DNA from: Gallionella sp.
GTDB taxonomy: Bacteria; Pseudomonadota; Gammaproteobacteria; Burkholderiales; Gallionellaceae
Direction of reading: 5' to 3'
DNA: 64,000 nucleotides
Assembly (NCBI GenBank): GCA_028710525.1
Contig: JAQTTY010000002.1
Span: 124,001-188,000 of the forward strand
Shown here: piece after piece, positions 1 to 9,542 of the stretch
Numbering within the stretch: position 1 is the stretch's first letter
How the letters are laid out: each line of letters opens with the position of its first letter
Notes under the pieces: generated by a model
The model's input: the letters and a program-made list of their open reading frames with translations, nothing else
Database searches by the model: none
What the model was told of the DNA's origin: nothing
Made by a program: the position numbers and the translations under genes

Positions 1-1
1 T

Positions 2-463
2 CAGTTGCGTGAAAAGCAAAAAGTTCGTCGTATCTATGGCGTGCTCGAAAAGCAATTCCGTTTGACCTACAAGCAAGCTGCTACCCAGCGTGGTATCACA
101 GGTGAGAGCCTGTTGCAGATCCTTGAATCACGTTTGGATAATGTGGCTTACCGTATGGGTTTCGGCGCTTCACGCTCCGAGGCACGTCAAGTGGTTCGTC
201 ACAACTCCATGCTGGTCAATGGTAAGCGTGTGAATATCCCTTCATATCAAGTTCGTCCTGGTGACGTGATTGAAGTGAGTGAGAAGTCTAAGGCTCAATT
301 GCGTATCAAGGCTGCACTGGCTGCTGCTGAACAACGCGGTTTCCCCGAATGGCTGGAAATGGACACTAAGGCTTTCAAAGGTACTTTCAAATCAAAGCCA
401 CAGCGTTCCGAATTGCCTGCAACCATCAACGAGCATCTCGTGGTTGAGTTGTATTCCAAGTAA
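2..463 (+). CDS. rpsD: 30S ribosomal protein S4, C-terminal part (cut by window edge)
   Basis: Ribosomal protein S4 is a primary 16S rRNA binder needed for 30S assembly. The open frame runs in from the left edge, and about 153 residues are visible of a family length near 208, so the N-terminus lies outside the window. The S4 RNA-binding domain is visible ([12 protein letters not shown], then [16 protein letters not shown]), and the protein ends ELYSK as beta-proteobacterial S4 does. rpoA follows after 17 bases and rplQ after that, which is the standard end of the alpha operon. The TTG at position 5 is internal and not a real start. Confidence 0.97.
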   Translation, partial: QLREKQKVRRIYGVLEKQFRLTYKQAATQRGITGESLLQILESRLDNVAYRMGFGASRSEARQVVRHNSMLVNGKRVNIPSYQVRPGDVIEVSEKSKAQLRIKAALAAAEQRGFPEWLEMDTKAFKGTFKSKPQRSELPATINEHLVVELYSK

Positions 464-480
464 TCCACGCGGAGTAGCTT

Positions 481-1449
481 ATGCCTAAGAATGAATTTTT
501 AAAGCCGCGCATCATCGATGTGCAAAGAATTTCCGACACCCAAGCTAAAGTGGTGATGGAACCCTTTGAACGCGGTTATGGCCACACTTTGGGCAATGCA
601 TTGCGTCGTATCCTGTTGTCTTCTATGGCAGGTGCTGCACCTACCGAAGTTAAGATGGCAGGTGTGTTGCATGAGTATGCGACTATCGATGGCGTCCAAG
701 AAGACGTAGTTGATCTGTTGTTGAACCTGAAGGGTGTCGTGCTGCGTCTGCACAATACTAAAGAAGTGATTTTGACTCTGGTCAAAGAAGGTCAAGGCGT
801 GGTCACTGCTGCTGATATCAGCGGTAATGCAGACGTTGAGATCGTCAATCCTGATCACGTTATTGCCCATCTGACTGCCGGCGGTAAGCTGGATATGCAG
901 ATCAAGGTAGAGCAAGGTCGTGGTTATGTTTCCGCTTTATCTCGTCAAGCGCCTAACGAAACTCGTGCAGTTGGCCACATCGCTTTGGATGCGTCCTTCA
1001 GCCCTGTCAGCCGCGTGAGCTATGCAGTTGAGAGTGCACGTGTGGAGCAACGTACCGATTTGGATAAGTTGGTCATGAGCATCGAGACCAATGGTGCTAT
1101 CGATCCTGAGCAAGCGATACGAAATGCAGCACGCATCTTGGTAGATCAATTCTCAGTGTTCGCTGCGCTGGAAGGTACTGAGCCAGTTGTTGAGAAGGTT
1201 CAGGCTCCTAAGGTAGACCCTATCCTGTTGCGTCCGGTTGATGACTTGGAATTGACTCCACGTTCTTCTAACTGTCTCAAGGCTCAGAGCATCCATTACA
1301 TTGGCGATCTGATCCAGTACACAGAGAACGACTTGTTGCGTACCCCTAACTTGGGTCGTAAGTCGCTCAATGAAATCAAACAGGTTCTTGCAGAGCACAA
1401 TTTGTCGCTCGGTATGAAGCTGGAAAATTGGCCTGTTGCTGCTGTTTAA
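481..1449 (+). CDS. rpoA: DNA-directed RNA polymerase subunit alpha
   Basis: The alpha subunit dimerises to nucleate RNA polymerase assembly and contacts activators and UP elements. The 322 residues match the family length. The N-terminal assembly domain carries the [19 protein letters not shown] signature near residues 30-50, and the C-terminal DNA-binding domain begins near residue 240 ([19 protein letters not shown], then [12 protein letters not shown]). It sits between rpsD and rplQ in the usual alpha-operon order and is preceded by a GGAG ribosome site. Nothing unusual was seen. Confidence 0.99.
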   Translation: MPKNEFLKPRIIDVQRISDTQAKVVMEPFERGYGHTLGNALRRILLSSMAGAAPTEVKMAGVLHEYATIDGVQEDVVDLLLNLKGVVLRLHNTKEVILTLVKEGQGVVTAADISGNADVEIVNPDHVIAHLTAGGKLDMQIKVEQGRGYVSALSRQAPNETRAVGHIALDASFSPVSRVSYAVESARVEQRTDLDKLVMSIETNGAIDPEQAIRNAARILVDQFSVFAALEGTEPVVEKVQAPKVDPILLRPVDDLELTPRSSNCLKAQSIHYIGDLIQYTENDLLRTPNLGRKSLNEIKQVLAEHNLSLGMKLENWPVAAV

Positions 1450-1486
1450 GCACTACTGGCAACTTAAGAAGTAAGAAAGGCAAATC

Positions 1487-1873
1487 ATGCGTCACCGTTC
1501 AGGTTTAAGAAAACTCAATCGTACCAGCAGCCATCGTTTGGCTATGTTCCGCAACATGACAGTTTCCCTGTTGCGTCACGAGCTGATCAAAACAACTTTG
1601 CCTAAGGCTAAGGAATTGCGTCGTGTTGCAGAGCCTATCCTGACTCTGGGCAAGACTCCAAGTCTGGCAAATCGTCGTTTGGCTTTTGCGCGTTTGCGTG
1701 ATCGTGAGATGGTGACTAAGTTGTTTGACGAACTGGGTCCTCGCTACGCTACACGTAATGGCGGTTACCTGCGTGTTCTTAAGTTCGGTTTCCGTCAAGG
1801 CGACAATGCTCCTATGGCATTGATCGAGCTGATGGATCGTCCAGCAGATGCGACAGCAGTAGACGCTGAGTAA
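1487..1873 (+). CDS. rplQ: 50S ribosomal protein L17
   Basis: L17 is a bacterial large-subunit protein near the peptide exit tunnel. The start [17 protein letters not shown] and the internal [27 protein letters not shown] are diagnostic, and 128 residues is the normal short form. It is the last gene of the alpha operon, 37 bases after rpoA, and a strong intrinsic terminator follows at 1896-1921. Confidence 0.99.
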   Translation: MRHRSGLRKLNRTSSHRLAMFRNMTVSLLRHELIKTTLPKAKELRRVAEPILTLGKTPSLANRRLAFARLRDREMVTKLFDELGPRYATRNGGYLRVLKFGFRQGDNAPMALIELMDRPADATAVDAE

Positions 1874-1895
1874 TATTCAGTATCTTGCAGCATAC

Positions 1896-1921
1896 AAAAA
1901 GCCGGGGCAACCTGGCTTTTT
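1896..1921 (+). terminator. Rho-independent terminator after rplQ
   Basis: An 11-bp stem (AAAAAGCCGGG with CCTGGCTTTTT, one G-T pair) closes on a GCAA tetraloop. The descending arm supplies the T-run. It lies 22 bases after the rplQ stop and ends the alpha operon. Confidence 0.93.
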
Positions 1922-2030
1922 GCATTTTTAACGGCGAAACGTCTGGCACGCGTCGCATGCATGTGTAAAAATCTTCCTCTATTCCGATTCTATAAATACG
2001 GCGTATTGCGCCATCAAGTGGAGACTCATC

Positions 2031-3005
2031 ATGGCTAACTGGTTCACTGACAACTCACTCTCTATTGGTAATACCCCGCTGGTTCGCTTGAATCGTGTTA
2101 CCGATGGTGCGGCCGCTACCGTACTTGCCAAGATCGAAAGTCGCAATCCTGCTTTCTCAGTGAAGTGTCGTATCGGCGCAGCAATGATATGGGATGCAGA
2201 GCAACGCGGTGTACTAGGCAAAGGCAAGCATATCGTCGAGCCCACCAGTGGCAATACTGGTATTGCTTTGGCTTTTGTAGCGGCTGCACGCGGCATACCC
2301 TTGACGTTGACCATGCCCGAGACTATGAGCATAGAACGCCGCAAACTTCTGGCCGTCTACGGAGCGAATCTGGTGCTGACGGAGGGAGCAAAGGGGATGG
2401 GTGGTGCCATTGCCAAAGCTGAAGAGATTGCGGCATCTGATAGTAAGTATGTCTTGCTGCAACAATTCAATAATCCTGCTAATCCAGCTATACACGAGAA
2501 GACTACTGGTCCTGAAATTTGGAAGGACACCGACGGCAAGGTCGATATCTTTGTGGCAGGTGTGGGTACCGGCGGCACGCTGACAGGTGTATCGCGCTAC
2601 CTCAAGAAGACCCAAGGTAAAAAGATCACCACTGTTGCTGTCGAGCCTGCAGCCAGTCCTGTCATCTCACAGTCGCGCGCCGGCGAGGCGATCAAGCCAG
2701 GGCCGCACAAGATACAGGGCATAGGGGCAGGTTTTATACCTGGCAATCTGGAGATGTCGCTGGTCGATGCGGTGGAGCAGGTCAGCAATGAAGAGGCTGT
2801 CACCTATGCGCGTCGTATGGCTAAAGAAGAAGGAATCTTGTGTGGTATCTCTTGTGGAGCTGCAGTTGCTGCCGCTGTCCGCCATGCTAAGTTGCCTGAG
2901 AATGCAGGAAAGACCATCGTAGTGATCTTGCCTGACTCCGGTGAGCGCTATCTGAGTACGGTGTTGTTCGACGGTATGTTTGACGACAAGGGCGTCGCTA
3001 TCTAA
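2031..3005 (+). CDS. cysK: Cysteine synthase A (O-acetylserine sulfhydrylase)
   Basis: This PLP enzyme makes L-cysteine from O-acetyl-L-serine and sulfide in the cytoplasm. The PLP lysine is K45 in [12 protein letters not shown], which is the CysK rather than the CysM signature. The [12 protein letters not shown] substrate loop lies near residues 70-80, the phosphate-cradling glycine loop is [10 protein letters not shown], and the C-terminal [10 protein letters not shown] matches CysK. The 324-residue length is normal. A GGAG ribosome site precedes the ATG. It appears monocistronic: a terminator lies upstream, and arfB converges on it downstream. Confidence 0.96.
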   Translation: MANWFTDNSLSIGNTPLVRLNRVTDGAAATVLAKIESRNPAFSVKCRIGAAMIWDAEQRGVLGKGKHIVEPTSGNTGIALAFVAAARGIPLTLTMPETMSIERRKLLAVYGANLVLTEGAKGMGGAIAKAEEIAASDSKYVLLQQFNNPANPAIHEKTTGPEIWKDTDGKVDIFVAGVGTGGTLTGVSRYLKKTQGKKITTVAVEPAASPVISQSRAGEAIKPGPHKIQGIGAGFIPGNLEMSLVDAVEQVSNEEAVTYARRMAKEEGILCGISCGAAVAAAVRHAKLPENAGKTIVVILPDSGERYLSTVLFDGMFDDKGVAI

Positions 3006-3020
3006 CTATAGGCTAGTTAG
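3002..3020. terminator. Palindromic hairpin shared by the convergent cysK and arfB stops
   Basis: A perfect 7-bp inverted repeat (CTAACTA, 5-base loop, TAGTTAG) contains the TAA of cysK in one arm and the TAA of arfB in the other. It has no long T-run, so a role as bidirectional terminator is only plausible. Confidence 0.4.
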
Positions 3021-3430
3021 TCTCGCACCTTGCCGCGCAATGATTTGATTGCGCCGCGCAAGGTCTTGCCTTCTATGCGGCGTTTCTGTGAGCCGCGTGT
3101 AGGTCTGGTGGCGATACGTCGTGTGGGAGTGAGCGAGGCTGCCAAGAGCAGTTCACGCAGGCGTGCGATGGCATCCTCACGATTCTTTTCCTGACTGTTA
3201 TAGCTTTGTGCCTTAATGACGATCACGCCATCGCTGTTGATGCGCCGGTCAGCAAGTGCTAATAGTCTGGCCTTGTGTTCGGCTGACAATGACGAGGCCA
3301 TGATGTTATAGCGGAGATGAATAGCGGTAGAAACCTTGTTGACGTTCTGCCCGCCCGAGCCCTGTGCGCGTATCGCGCTGATCTCCAACTCACTTTCCAG
3401 AATCTCGAATGGTAAAGAGCGCACTGTCAT
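3017..3430 (-). CDS. arfB: Alternative ribosome-rescue factor ArfB (YaeJ-type peptidyl-tRNA hydrolase)
   Basis: ArfB releases peptides from ribosomes stalled on mRNAs without a stop codon. The catalytic GGQ is at residues 26-28 (RAQGSGGQNVNKV). The lysine/arginine-rich tail (TRGSQKRRIEGKTLRG) matches the part that threads into the empty mRNA channel. At 137 residues it has the short ArfB architecture rather than that of full RF1/RF2. Its start overlaps the stop of the upstream membrane gene by 4 bases (ATGA), so the two are translationally coupled. Confidence 0.95.
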   Translation of the reverse strand: MTVRSLPFEILESELEISAIRAQGSGGQNVNKVSTAIHLRYNIMASSLSAEHKARLLALADRRINSDGVIVIKAQSYNSQEKNREDAIARLRELLLAASLTPTRRIATRPTRGSQKRRIEGKTLRGAIKSLRGKVRD

Positions 3431-4035
3431 CGCATACGTTCCAGTTGGCTGTCATGCACCCGAGTCAAAGTTAGCCAAGCGCATACCGCACCTATCAATG
3501 CGAAGAACATGTCCGACTGAGTATCCCATGGGTCGCCTTGCGTGCCCAAAAACTCGTCTGCTCCTTGACCCAAAGCGAGTGCTGACCACCACTCGATCAA
3601 CTCGTAATTGGCGCGGACGAACATCACTGCGCATATAGATATGAATCCAGTCATACGGCGATGCGTGAGGTATCCGCCGCGCAACAAGATTTCGCGTGCA
3701 AGTATGAAGGGCACATAGCCTTGCGCGAAGTGGCCTATCTTGTCGTAGGGATTGCGCCCTAGATGCAGAACATCTTGCAGCCAGTAGCCCAAAGGCACGC
3801 GTGCATAGCTGTACGCGCCACCGGTGATGAGAATCAGTGCGTGGATGAAAAGCAGGGTGTAAAGCAAGGTGGTGAGCGGAAAGCGTTGGTAACTGTAGAG
3901 CAGCACCGGCAAGGCGATCAACACCGGTGCTACTTCCATCAGCCAAGTAGTGCGGTCATAGGGATGCAGTGAGGTCAGTAGCAACAGCGCAATCAATATC
4001 AGCGCAGCGGTAATGAGTGGGTATACGCGCTGCAT
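3427..4035 (-). CDS. YjdF-like (DUF2238) inner-membrane protein
   Basis: This is a 202-residue polytopic membrane protein with about six hydrophobic segments. The segment YDKIGHFAQGYVPFILAREIL and the loop NYELIEWW-x5-GQGADEFLGTQGDPWDTQSDM are typical of the DUF2238/YjdF family. Conserved acidic and histidine residues in the loops suggest a membrane-embedded activity, but no function is established for the family. It lies 4 bases after uvrA and overlaps arfB by 4 bases, forming a uvrA-yjdF-arfB reverse operon. Confidence 0.85.
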   Translation of the reverse strand: MQRVYPLITAALILIALLLLTSLHPYDRTTWLMEVAPVLIALPVLLYSYQRFPLTTLLYTLLFIHALILITGGAYSYARVPLGYWLQDVLHLGRNPYDKIGHFAQGYVPFILAREILLRGGYLTHRRMTGFISICAVMFVRANYELIEWWSALALGQGADEFLGTQGDPWDTQSDMFFALIGAVCAWLTLTRVHDSQLERMR

Positions 4036-4039
4036 CGCT

Positions 4040-6859
4040 TTACTTTCCGATCACCTGACGCAGATAGGTACCCGTCACGCTGCGCTTGTTCTTGGCCAAG
4101 TCTTGTGGATTACCTTCGGCGATGATGCGGCCACCGCCTGCGCCGCCTTCCGGCCCTAGGTCTATCACCCAATCCGAGGTCTTGATGACATCTAGATTGT
4201 GTTCGATGACCACCAAGGTGTTGCCTTGGTCGCGCAACTTATGAATGACTTTTAGTAGCAGCGCGATGTCGTGGAAATGTAGACCTGTAGTTGGTTCATC
4301 CAAGATGTATAGCGTGCGTCCGGTGTCGCGTTTGGAGAGTTCTAAGGAGAGTTTGACGCGCTGTGCTTCACCGCCAGACAGCGTGGTCGCCGACTGGCCT
4401 AGCGTGATATAGCCCAAGCCTACGTCGAGTAGAGTCTGCAACTTACGTGCAATGAGTGGCACGGGCAGGAAAAACTCGTGCGCATGTTCTACGGTCATCC
4501 CCAAAATCTGATGGATGTTCTTGCCCTTGTACTGCACCTCCAATGTCTCGCGGTTATAGCGATGCCCGTGGCATACGTCGCAGGGCACATACACATCGGG
4601 CAGGAAGTGCATCTCGACTTTGATGACGCCATCACCCTGACACGATTCGCAGCGACCACCTTTGACGTTGAACGAGAAGCGCCCCGGACCATAGCCGCGC
4701 TCACGGGCCGACGGCACGCTAGCAAACAATTCGCGTATCGGGGTGAACAATCCGGTGTAAGTGGCCGGATTGGAGCGCGGTGTGCGACCTATGGGCGACT
4801 GATCGACGTTGATGACCTTGTCGAAGAACTCTAGTCCTGTGATCTCTTTGTGGGGGGCGGGTTCGGTGTTGCTGGCATAGAGATGTTGCGAGACGGCAGG
4901 ATAGAGCGTGTCGTTGATAAGCGTGGACTTGCCCGAGCCGGACACGCCGGTGACACAGGTCAGCAAGCCGACCGGCAGATTCAGCGTGACGTCTTTGAGA
5001 TTATTGCCGCAGGCACCAGTGATGGTGAGCATGCGCTCCGCATCGGGTTTCATCATCTTCTTGGGCATGGGGATGCTGCGTCGTCCAGTCAGATAGTCAC
5101 CGGTGAGCGACTCTGGGTTGTCGCATACCTGTTGCGGTGTGCCCTGCGCTACGATCATGCCGCCGTGTTCACCCGCGCCCGGCCCCATGTCCACCACATA
5201 GTCCGCGTGACGTATCGCATCTTCGTCGTGTTCCACCACGATCACGCTATTGCCCATGTCGCGCAGCATCTTGAGTGTGTTGAGCAAGCGGTCGTTGTCG
5301 CGCTGGTGTAGTCCTATGGACGGCTCATCCAGCACATACATCACGCCAGTCAATCCTGAACCAATCTGTGAAGCCAAGCGGATGCGCTGCGCTTCGCCAC
5401 CCGACAATGTTTCGGCAGAGCGCTCCAGCGACAGATAGTCCAGCCCCACGTTGTTGAGGAAGGTGAGGCGATTGGCGATTTCGATGACGATTTTTTCCGC
5501 GATGGCCGCTTTGCTGCCCTGCAGTTTCAACTCGCTGAAAAAGGCCAATGCTTGGCGCAAGGGGAGGGCACTGATCTGATAGATGCTGTGGTCGCTGACG
5601 CGTACATGGCGTGCTTCGATGCGCAGGCGCGAGCCCTTACACTCTGGGCAGACACAGTTGTTGAGATATTTTGCTAACTCTTCACGCACGGTGGGCGAGT
5701 CGGTCTCTTTATAGCGGCGCTCCAGATTGTTGATGATGCCCTCAAAGCTATGCTCGCGCAGCGTGGCTTTGCCGCGCTCATTGATGTATTGGAAAGCGAT
5801 CTCGGTCTTGCCGCTGCCATAAAGCAACACCTGCTGGATGTGATCCGGCAGGCTCTCATAGGATTGCTCCAAGTCGAATGCGTAGTGTTTGGATAAGCTA
5901 GATAGCAACTGGTGATAGAACTGGTTGCGTCTGTCCCAGCCCTTGATGGCCCCCGCACTTAGCGACATATTGGGAAAAGACACCACACGTTTGGGATCGA
6001 AGAAACTGATGTTACCTAGGCCATCGCACTTAGGGCAGGCGCCCATAGGGCTGTTGAACGAGAACAAGCGTGGCTCAAGTTCCGGCAGCGAATAGTTACA
6101 GATGGAGCAAGCGAACTTGGCCGAGAACAGATGCTCCACACCGCTATCCATCTCCACCGCCAGCGCGCGTCCATCGGCATGGCGCAGTGCCGTCTCGAAG
6201 GATTCCGCCAAACGTTGTTTAGATTCTGCGCTTACCTTGAGCCGATCCACCACGATGTCTATGGTGTGCTTCTTGGTCTTCTGTAAAGCGGGCAGTTGGT
6301 CTATCTCATAAACCGCACCGTTGATGCGCAAGCGTGTGAAACCCTGCGCGCGCAGCTCGTCAAACAAATCCAGTTGTTCGCCTTTGCGCTCTACCACTAG
6401 CGGCGAGAGAATCATTACCTTGGTGCCTTCCGGTAAGGCCAGCACATGGTCCACCATCTGTCCCACCGACTGCGCCTGCAACACCAGATCGTGATCAGGG
6501 CAATACGGATCGCCTGCGCGGGCGAACAGCAAACGTAAGTAATCGTGTATCTCGGTGACCGTACCGACGGTGGAGCGCGGATTGTGCGAAGTGGCTTTCT
6601 GTTCGATGGCGATGGCGGGGGACAGACCTTCGATCAGATCTACATCGGGTTTTTCCATCAACTGCAAGAACTGGCGCGCATAGGCCGAGAGTGATTCAAC
6701 ATAGCGGCGCTGACCTTCTGCATACAAGGTATCGAACGCCAGTGAAGACTTACCCGAACCGGACAGGCCGGTGATGACCACCAGTTTATGGCGCGGCAGA
6801 TCGAGATTGATGTTCTTGAGATTGTGCGTGCGTGCACCGCGAATTTTGATGAGTTCCAT
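4040..6859 (-). CDS. uvrA: Excinuclease ABC subunit A
   Basis: UvrA is the damage-recognition ATPase of nucleotide excision repair and loads UvrB. The two ABC modules are clear: Walker [10 protein letters not shown] at 31-39, a second GVSGSGKST, and two signature motifs ([13 protein letters not shown] and [13 protein letters not shown]). Zinc-binding cysteine pairs are present (CSIC/CPKC and CESC/CDVC). I chose the ATG at 6857-6859 ([14 protein letters not shown]), which gives 939 residues as usual for UvrA. The open frame extends 20 codons upstream, but that stretch does not resemble UvrA. It is divergent from the MFS gene. Confidence 0.98.
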   Translation of the reverse strand: MELIKIRGARTHNLKNINLDLPRHKLVVITGLSGSGKSSLAFDTLYAEGQRRYVESLSAYARQFLQLMEKPDVDLIEGLSPAIAIEQKATSHNPRSTVGTVTEIHDYLRLLFARAGDPYCPDHDLVLQAQSVGQMVDHVLALPEGTKVMILSPLVVERKGEQLDLFDELRAQGFTRLRINGAVYEIDQLPALQKTKKHTIDIVVDRLKVSAESKQRLAESFETALRHADGRALAVEMDSGVEHLFSAKFACSICNYSLPELEPRLFSFNSPMGACPKCDGLGNISFFDPKRVVSFPNMSLSAGAIKGWDRRNQFYHQLLSSLSKHYAFDLEQSYESLPDHIQQVLLYGSGKTEIAFQYINERGKATLREHSFEGIINNLERRYKETDSPTVREELAKYLNNCVCPECKGSRLRIEARHVRVSDHSIYQISALPLRQALAFFSELKLQGSKAAIAEKIVIEIANRLTFLNNVGLDYLSLERSAETLSGGEAQRIRLASQIGSGLTGVMYVLDEPSIGLHQRDNDRLLNTLKMLRDMGNSVIVVEHDEDAIRHADYVVDMGPGAGEHGGMIVAQGTPQQVCDNPESLTGDYLTGRRSIPMPKKMMKPDAERMLTITGACGNNLKDVTLNLPVGLLTCVTGVSGSGKSTLINDTLYPAVSQHLYASNTEPAPHKEITGLEFFDKVINVDQSPIGRTPRSNPATYTGLFTPIRELFASVPSARERGYGPGRFSFNVKGGRCESCQGDGVIKVEMHFLPDVYVPCDVCHGHRYNRETLEVQYKGKNIHQILGMTVEHAHEFFLPVPLIARKLQTLLDVGLGYITLGQSATTLSGGEAQRVKLSLELSKRDTGRTLYILDEPTTGLHFHDIALLLKVIHKLRDQGNTLVVIEHNLDVIKTSDWVIDLGPEGGAGGGRIIAEGNPQDLAKNKRSVTGTYLRQVIGK

Positions 6860-7016
6860 GCTGACCGACCGATGGTGAAAACGACTCGCGAATATACGCG
6901 ACTTCGTGGTGATTCCCAACCTTGACCTGAAGACTTATAGGGTCGTCCAATTGCTAGGAGCAGGACGGAGTAGCTGTTAAGATACGCGCCTTCTGAAATT
7001 TCGTATCTTCTCGCTT

Positions 7017-8393
7017 ATGTCTGTCGTTTCCACTGTAATGAATCCCGGAGAAAAGCGGGCCAGTATGGGGCTTGCCGGCATCTACGGCCTGCGCATGCTG
7101 GGGCTGTTTATCATCCTGCCTGTGTTCGCGCTGTACGCTGAACATCTGCCCGGTGGTGAAAACCATATGTTGATGGGCTTGGCGTTGGGCGCTTACGGTC
7201 TCACGCAAGCCATCTTGCAGATCCCTGCTGGTTGGCTGTCGGATCGTTATGGTCGCAAGCCCATCATCTACATCGGACTGGTGGTGTTCGCCATCGGTAG
7301 CTTTATCGCCGCATCGGCCGATAACATCTATCTGGTCATACTGGGGCGTGCCATACAAGGCGCGGGCGCTATCAACGCCGCAGTGATGGCTTTGACAGCT
7401 GACCTGACGCGCGAAGAGGTGCGTACCAAGGCGATGGCGATGATAGGGATGACTATCGGCATCACCTTCTCCCTGTCGTTGATCTTGTCGCCTTTGCTGC
7501 ACGGTGTGTTGGGCGTCCCTGGTTTATTCGCTTTGACTGGTGTGCTGGCTTTTGTGGCCATCTTTTTGGTGCGCTTCGTCATCCCTAATCCAGTCATCAC
7601 GCGCTTCCATACTGATACCGAAGCAGGTCACGGCAAGTTCACCGAGGTGTTGCGCAATAAAGATCTGCTGCGCCTCGACTTTGGTATCTTCACGCTGCAC
7701 GCCATCCTGATGTCAGTGTTCATGCAAGTGCCTTTCGTTTTGGAAGCCAATGGCCTCAAGGTTGAACAACATTGGCAGATCTATTTGCCGGTGATGTTGA
7801 TCGCGTTCGTGTTGATGGTGCCACCTATCGTCATTGCAGAGAAAAAGGCCAAGATGAAACAGGTGTTCATGCTCGCTGTGTTTTTAGCGATGTGCGCACA
7901 GGCTTTGCTGATGTTGGGACAACACAGTCTGTGGGTAGTCGCTGCGGCTTTGCTGGTGTTCTTCACGTCCTTCAATGTGCTGGAAGCAACCTTACCTTCT
8001 TTGATCAGCAAGATCGCACCGCTCTCAGCCAAAGGTACGGCGATGGGCGTTTACAGCAGCGTACAGTTTTTGGGTGCGTTCTTTGGTGCAGTGATGGGTG
8101 GTGTCTTGATGCAGAATGTCGGCGGCAACGCGGTGTTCATCTTTAGTATCATCCTGCTGGCCTTGTGGTTGCTGGTGGCCAGTACCATGCGTCCGCCACT
8201 AGCTGTGAGTACCAAGCTGTTCCACCTGTCACCCTTGAGTGAATCTCAGGGGGTGCAGCTGCAACAGAGTCTGCAGGCGGTACAGGGTGTACGTGAGGTA
8301 TTCGTAGTGGCGGCAGAAGGCATCGCCTGTCTCAAAGTGGACATGCAGGGTTATGATGCGGCAGCGGTAGAACAATTAGTGAACAAGGTATAA
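7017..8393 (+). CDS. MFS transporter with C-terminal YAM-like domain (YajR-like)
   Basis: This 458-residue major-facilitator protein has twelve hydrophobic segments and the loop 2-3 signature GWLSDRYGRKP near residue 75. After the last helix a soluble tail of about 60 residues (QGVQLQQSLQAVQGVREVFV and on) has the beta-alpha-beta look of the ferredoxin-like YAM domain of E. coli YajR. The substrate is unknown, and drug or proton-linked efflux is the usual guess. The first ATG lacks a clear ribosome site, and a second ATG 21 bases later is possible. An uvrA/MFS/ssb neighbourhood occurs in other beta-proteobacteria. Confidence 0.88.
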   Translation: MSVVSTVMNPGEKRASMGLAGIYGLRMLGLFIILPVFALYAEHLPGGENHMLMGLALGAYGLTQAILQIPAGWLSDRYGRKPIIYIGLVVFAIGSFIAASADNIYLVILGRAIQGAGAINAAVMALTADLTREEVRTKAMAMIGMTIGITFSLSLILSPLLHGVLGVPGLFALTGVLAFVAIFLVRFVIPNPVITRFHTDTEAGHGKFTEVLRNKDLLRLDFGIFTLHAILMSVFMQVPFVLEANGLKVEQHWQIYLPVMLIAFVLMVPPIVIAEKKAKMKQVFMLAVFLAMCAQALLMLGQHSLWVVAAALLVFFTSFNVLEATLPSLISKIAPLSAKGTAMGVYSSVQFLGAFFGAVMGGVLMQNVGGNAVFIFSIILLALWLLVASTMRPPLAVSTKLFHLSPLSESQGVQLQQSLQAVQGVREVFVVAAEGIACLKVDMQGYDAAAVEQLVNKV

Positions 8394-8414
8394 CTCTTAG
8401 ATAGGGAGCATGAC

Positions 8415-8894
8415 ATGTCGGTGAACAAAGTAATCTTGATCGGACGCTTGGGCAAGGACCCCGAGACCCGTTATATGACCAATGGTGAAGCAGTGACCAA
8501 TGTAGGGCTGGCGACCAGCGAGACTTGGAAAGACAAGTCTGGTGAAAAACAGGAAAAGACCGAGTGGCACAATCTGGTGTTCTATCGCCGTCTTGCCGAG
8601 ATCGCCGGTGAGTACCTGAAAAAAGGCTCGATGATCTATGTCGAAGGCAAACTGCAAACCCGCAAGTACACTGATAAAGCCGGTGTCGAAAAGTACAGCA
8701 CCGAGATCATCGTCAATGAGATGACCATGCTGGGCGGCAAATCCACCGGTGGTGGCAGTTTCGAAGTCGTAGAGAATCAACAGTCCGCTCCAGCAGCGCG
8801 TCCTGCACCAGCTCGTGCCGCAGCCCCTGCAGCTAAACCGGCTGCCCCAGCCAAGAGTAGTTTTGACAACTTTGATGACGACATTCCGTTCTGA
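8415..8894 (+). CDS. ssb: Single-stranded DNA-binding protein
   Basis: SSB coats single-stranded DNA during replication, recombination and repair. The OB fold starts [20 protein letters not shown] and continues through [17 protein letters not shown] proline/alanine-rich linker (about residues 120-148) leads to the acidic tip DNFDDDIPF, which binds partner proteins. The 159-residue length is typical. GGGAG precedes the ATG, the gene lies 21 bases after the MFS gene, and a strong terminator follows. Confidence 0.98.
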   Translation: MSVNKVILIGRLGKDPETRYMTNGEAVTNVGLATSETWKDKSGEKQEKTEWHNLVFYRRLAEIAGEYLKKGSMIYVEGKLQTRKYTDKAGVEKYSTEIIVNEMTMLGGKSTGGGSFEVVENQQSAPAARPAPARAAAPAAKPAAPAKSSFDNFDDDIPF

Positions 8895-8914
8895 CAAGAG
8901 CATTTCGGCTGAGC

Positions 8915-8939
8915 AAGAGACCGCTGCGGCGGTCTTTTT
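8915..8939 (+). terminator. Rho-independent terminator after ssb
   Basis: The stem AGACCGC/GCGGTCT has a TGCG loop, is extended by A-T and G-T pairs at its base, and is followed by TTTTTG. It lies about 20 bases after the ssb stop. Confidence 0.9.
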
Positions 8940-8997
8940 GTTGTGCGCGCATGAACGGACAGTGCAGCTTCGTCAGCTCTATTTGTAGTCAGAGACT

Positions 8998-9321
8998 ATG
9001 AGTCGTCATCACTACCATGTCTATGTCATCGAACTATCCAAGGCGGTATTGGATAAGCCCAGATTTATGAGGGCTAATCCTGCATACCGGACGGGGATGC
9101 CGTGTGTGTATGTAGGTATGACAGGTTTGAATCCAGATGTCCGGTTCGATAAACACAAGGCCGGAATCCAAGCCAATCGCTATGTGATGGAATTCGGCTT
9201 GCGACTGCTGCCCGAGTTATATGAGGTATATAACCCTATGCCTTATGACGCAGCACGCGATATGGAGGTGGAGTTAGCCATAGGCTTGGCGGAAGAGGGC
9301 TATGGTGTGTGGCAGGCTTGA
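8998..9321 (+). CDS. Small GIY-YIG-like protein of unknown function
   Basis: This 107-residue protein has the order expected of a GIY-YIG fold: an N-terminal HVYVIEL strand, then PCVYVGMTGLNPDVRFDKHKAG, then a helix with GLRLLPELYE. The VYV-x-MT-x8-RF-x2-HK pattern resembles the YIG strand and following helix of the superfamily. However, the first motif (VYVIEL) departs from the classical GIY, so catalytic competence is uncertain. It stands alone between two terminator-like elements. No function is assigned. Confidence 0.6.
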   Translation: MSRHHYHVYVIELSKAVLDKPRFMRANPAYRTGMPCVYVGMTGLNPDVRFDKHKAGIQANRYVMEFGLRLLPELYEVYNPMPYDAARDMEVELAIGLAEEGYGVWQA

Positions 9322-9367
9322 GGGAGTAAAGCTCACTTACCGATTAGATACAGTATGTTGGGTGACC

Positions 9368-9393
9368 CTGAAAAAATGGTGTGATTTTTTCAG
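9368..9393. terminator. A/T-rich perfect hairpin
   Basis: A 10-bp perfect inverted repeat (CTGAAAAAAT, 6-base loop, ATTTTTTCAG) lies about 50 bases after the GIY-YIG-like gene. The symmetric A- and T-runs could end transcription from either side. It is weak in G+C, so termination efficiency is uncertain. Confidence 0.5.
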
Positions 9394-9463
9394 AAATATT
9401 TGAACTATTCTTTATTGCCCCCGTCTTAACTTGCAGTTGGCGCAAGCTGACGCACGTTTCTCC

Positions 9464-9540
9464 TCCCTGAGCGTGTTTCTTAACACCCTAGTTAAGATGT
9501 TTCGCCCCTGATGCGTTTACACGCTCGGGGGTATTTTTTT
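9464..9540 (+). terminator. Structured element ending in a T7 run (terminator or small-RNA 3' end)
   Basis: An outer stem pairs 9464-9476 with 9519-9531 (core GAGCGTGT/ACACGCTC plus CCC/GGG). It encloses a smaller hairpin, TCTTAAC/GTTAAGA, at 9478-9497. The outer stem is followed immediately by TATTTTTTT. This is a good intrinsic terminator on the plus strand with an unusually large folded loop. It abuts the end of the convergent kinase gene. Confidence 0.55.
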
Positions 9541-9542
9541 GC

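Noticed and set aside
1930..1955. Sigma-54-like TGGCACGCGTCGCATGC before cysK
   Set aside because: The GG and GC are not 10 bases apart, so the -24/-12 geometry fails.
4478..5311. Long open frames antisense to uvrA
   Set aside because: They are shadows of a strongly conserved gene on the other strand.
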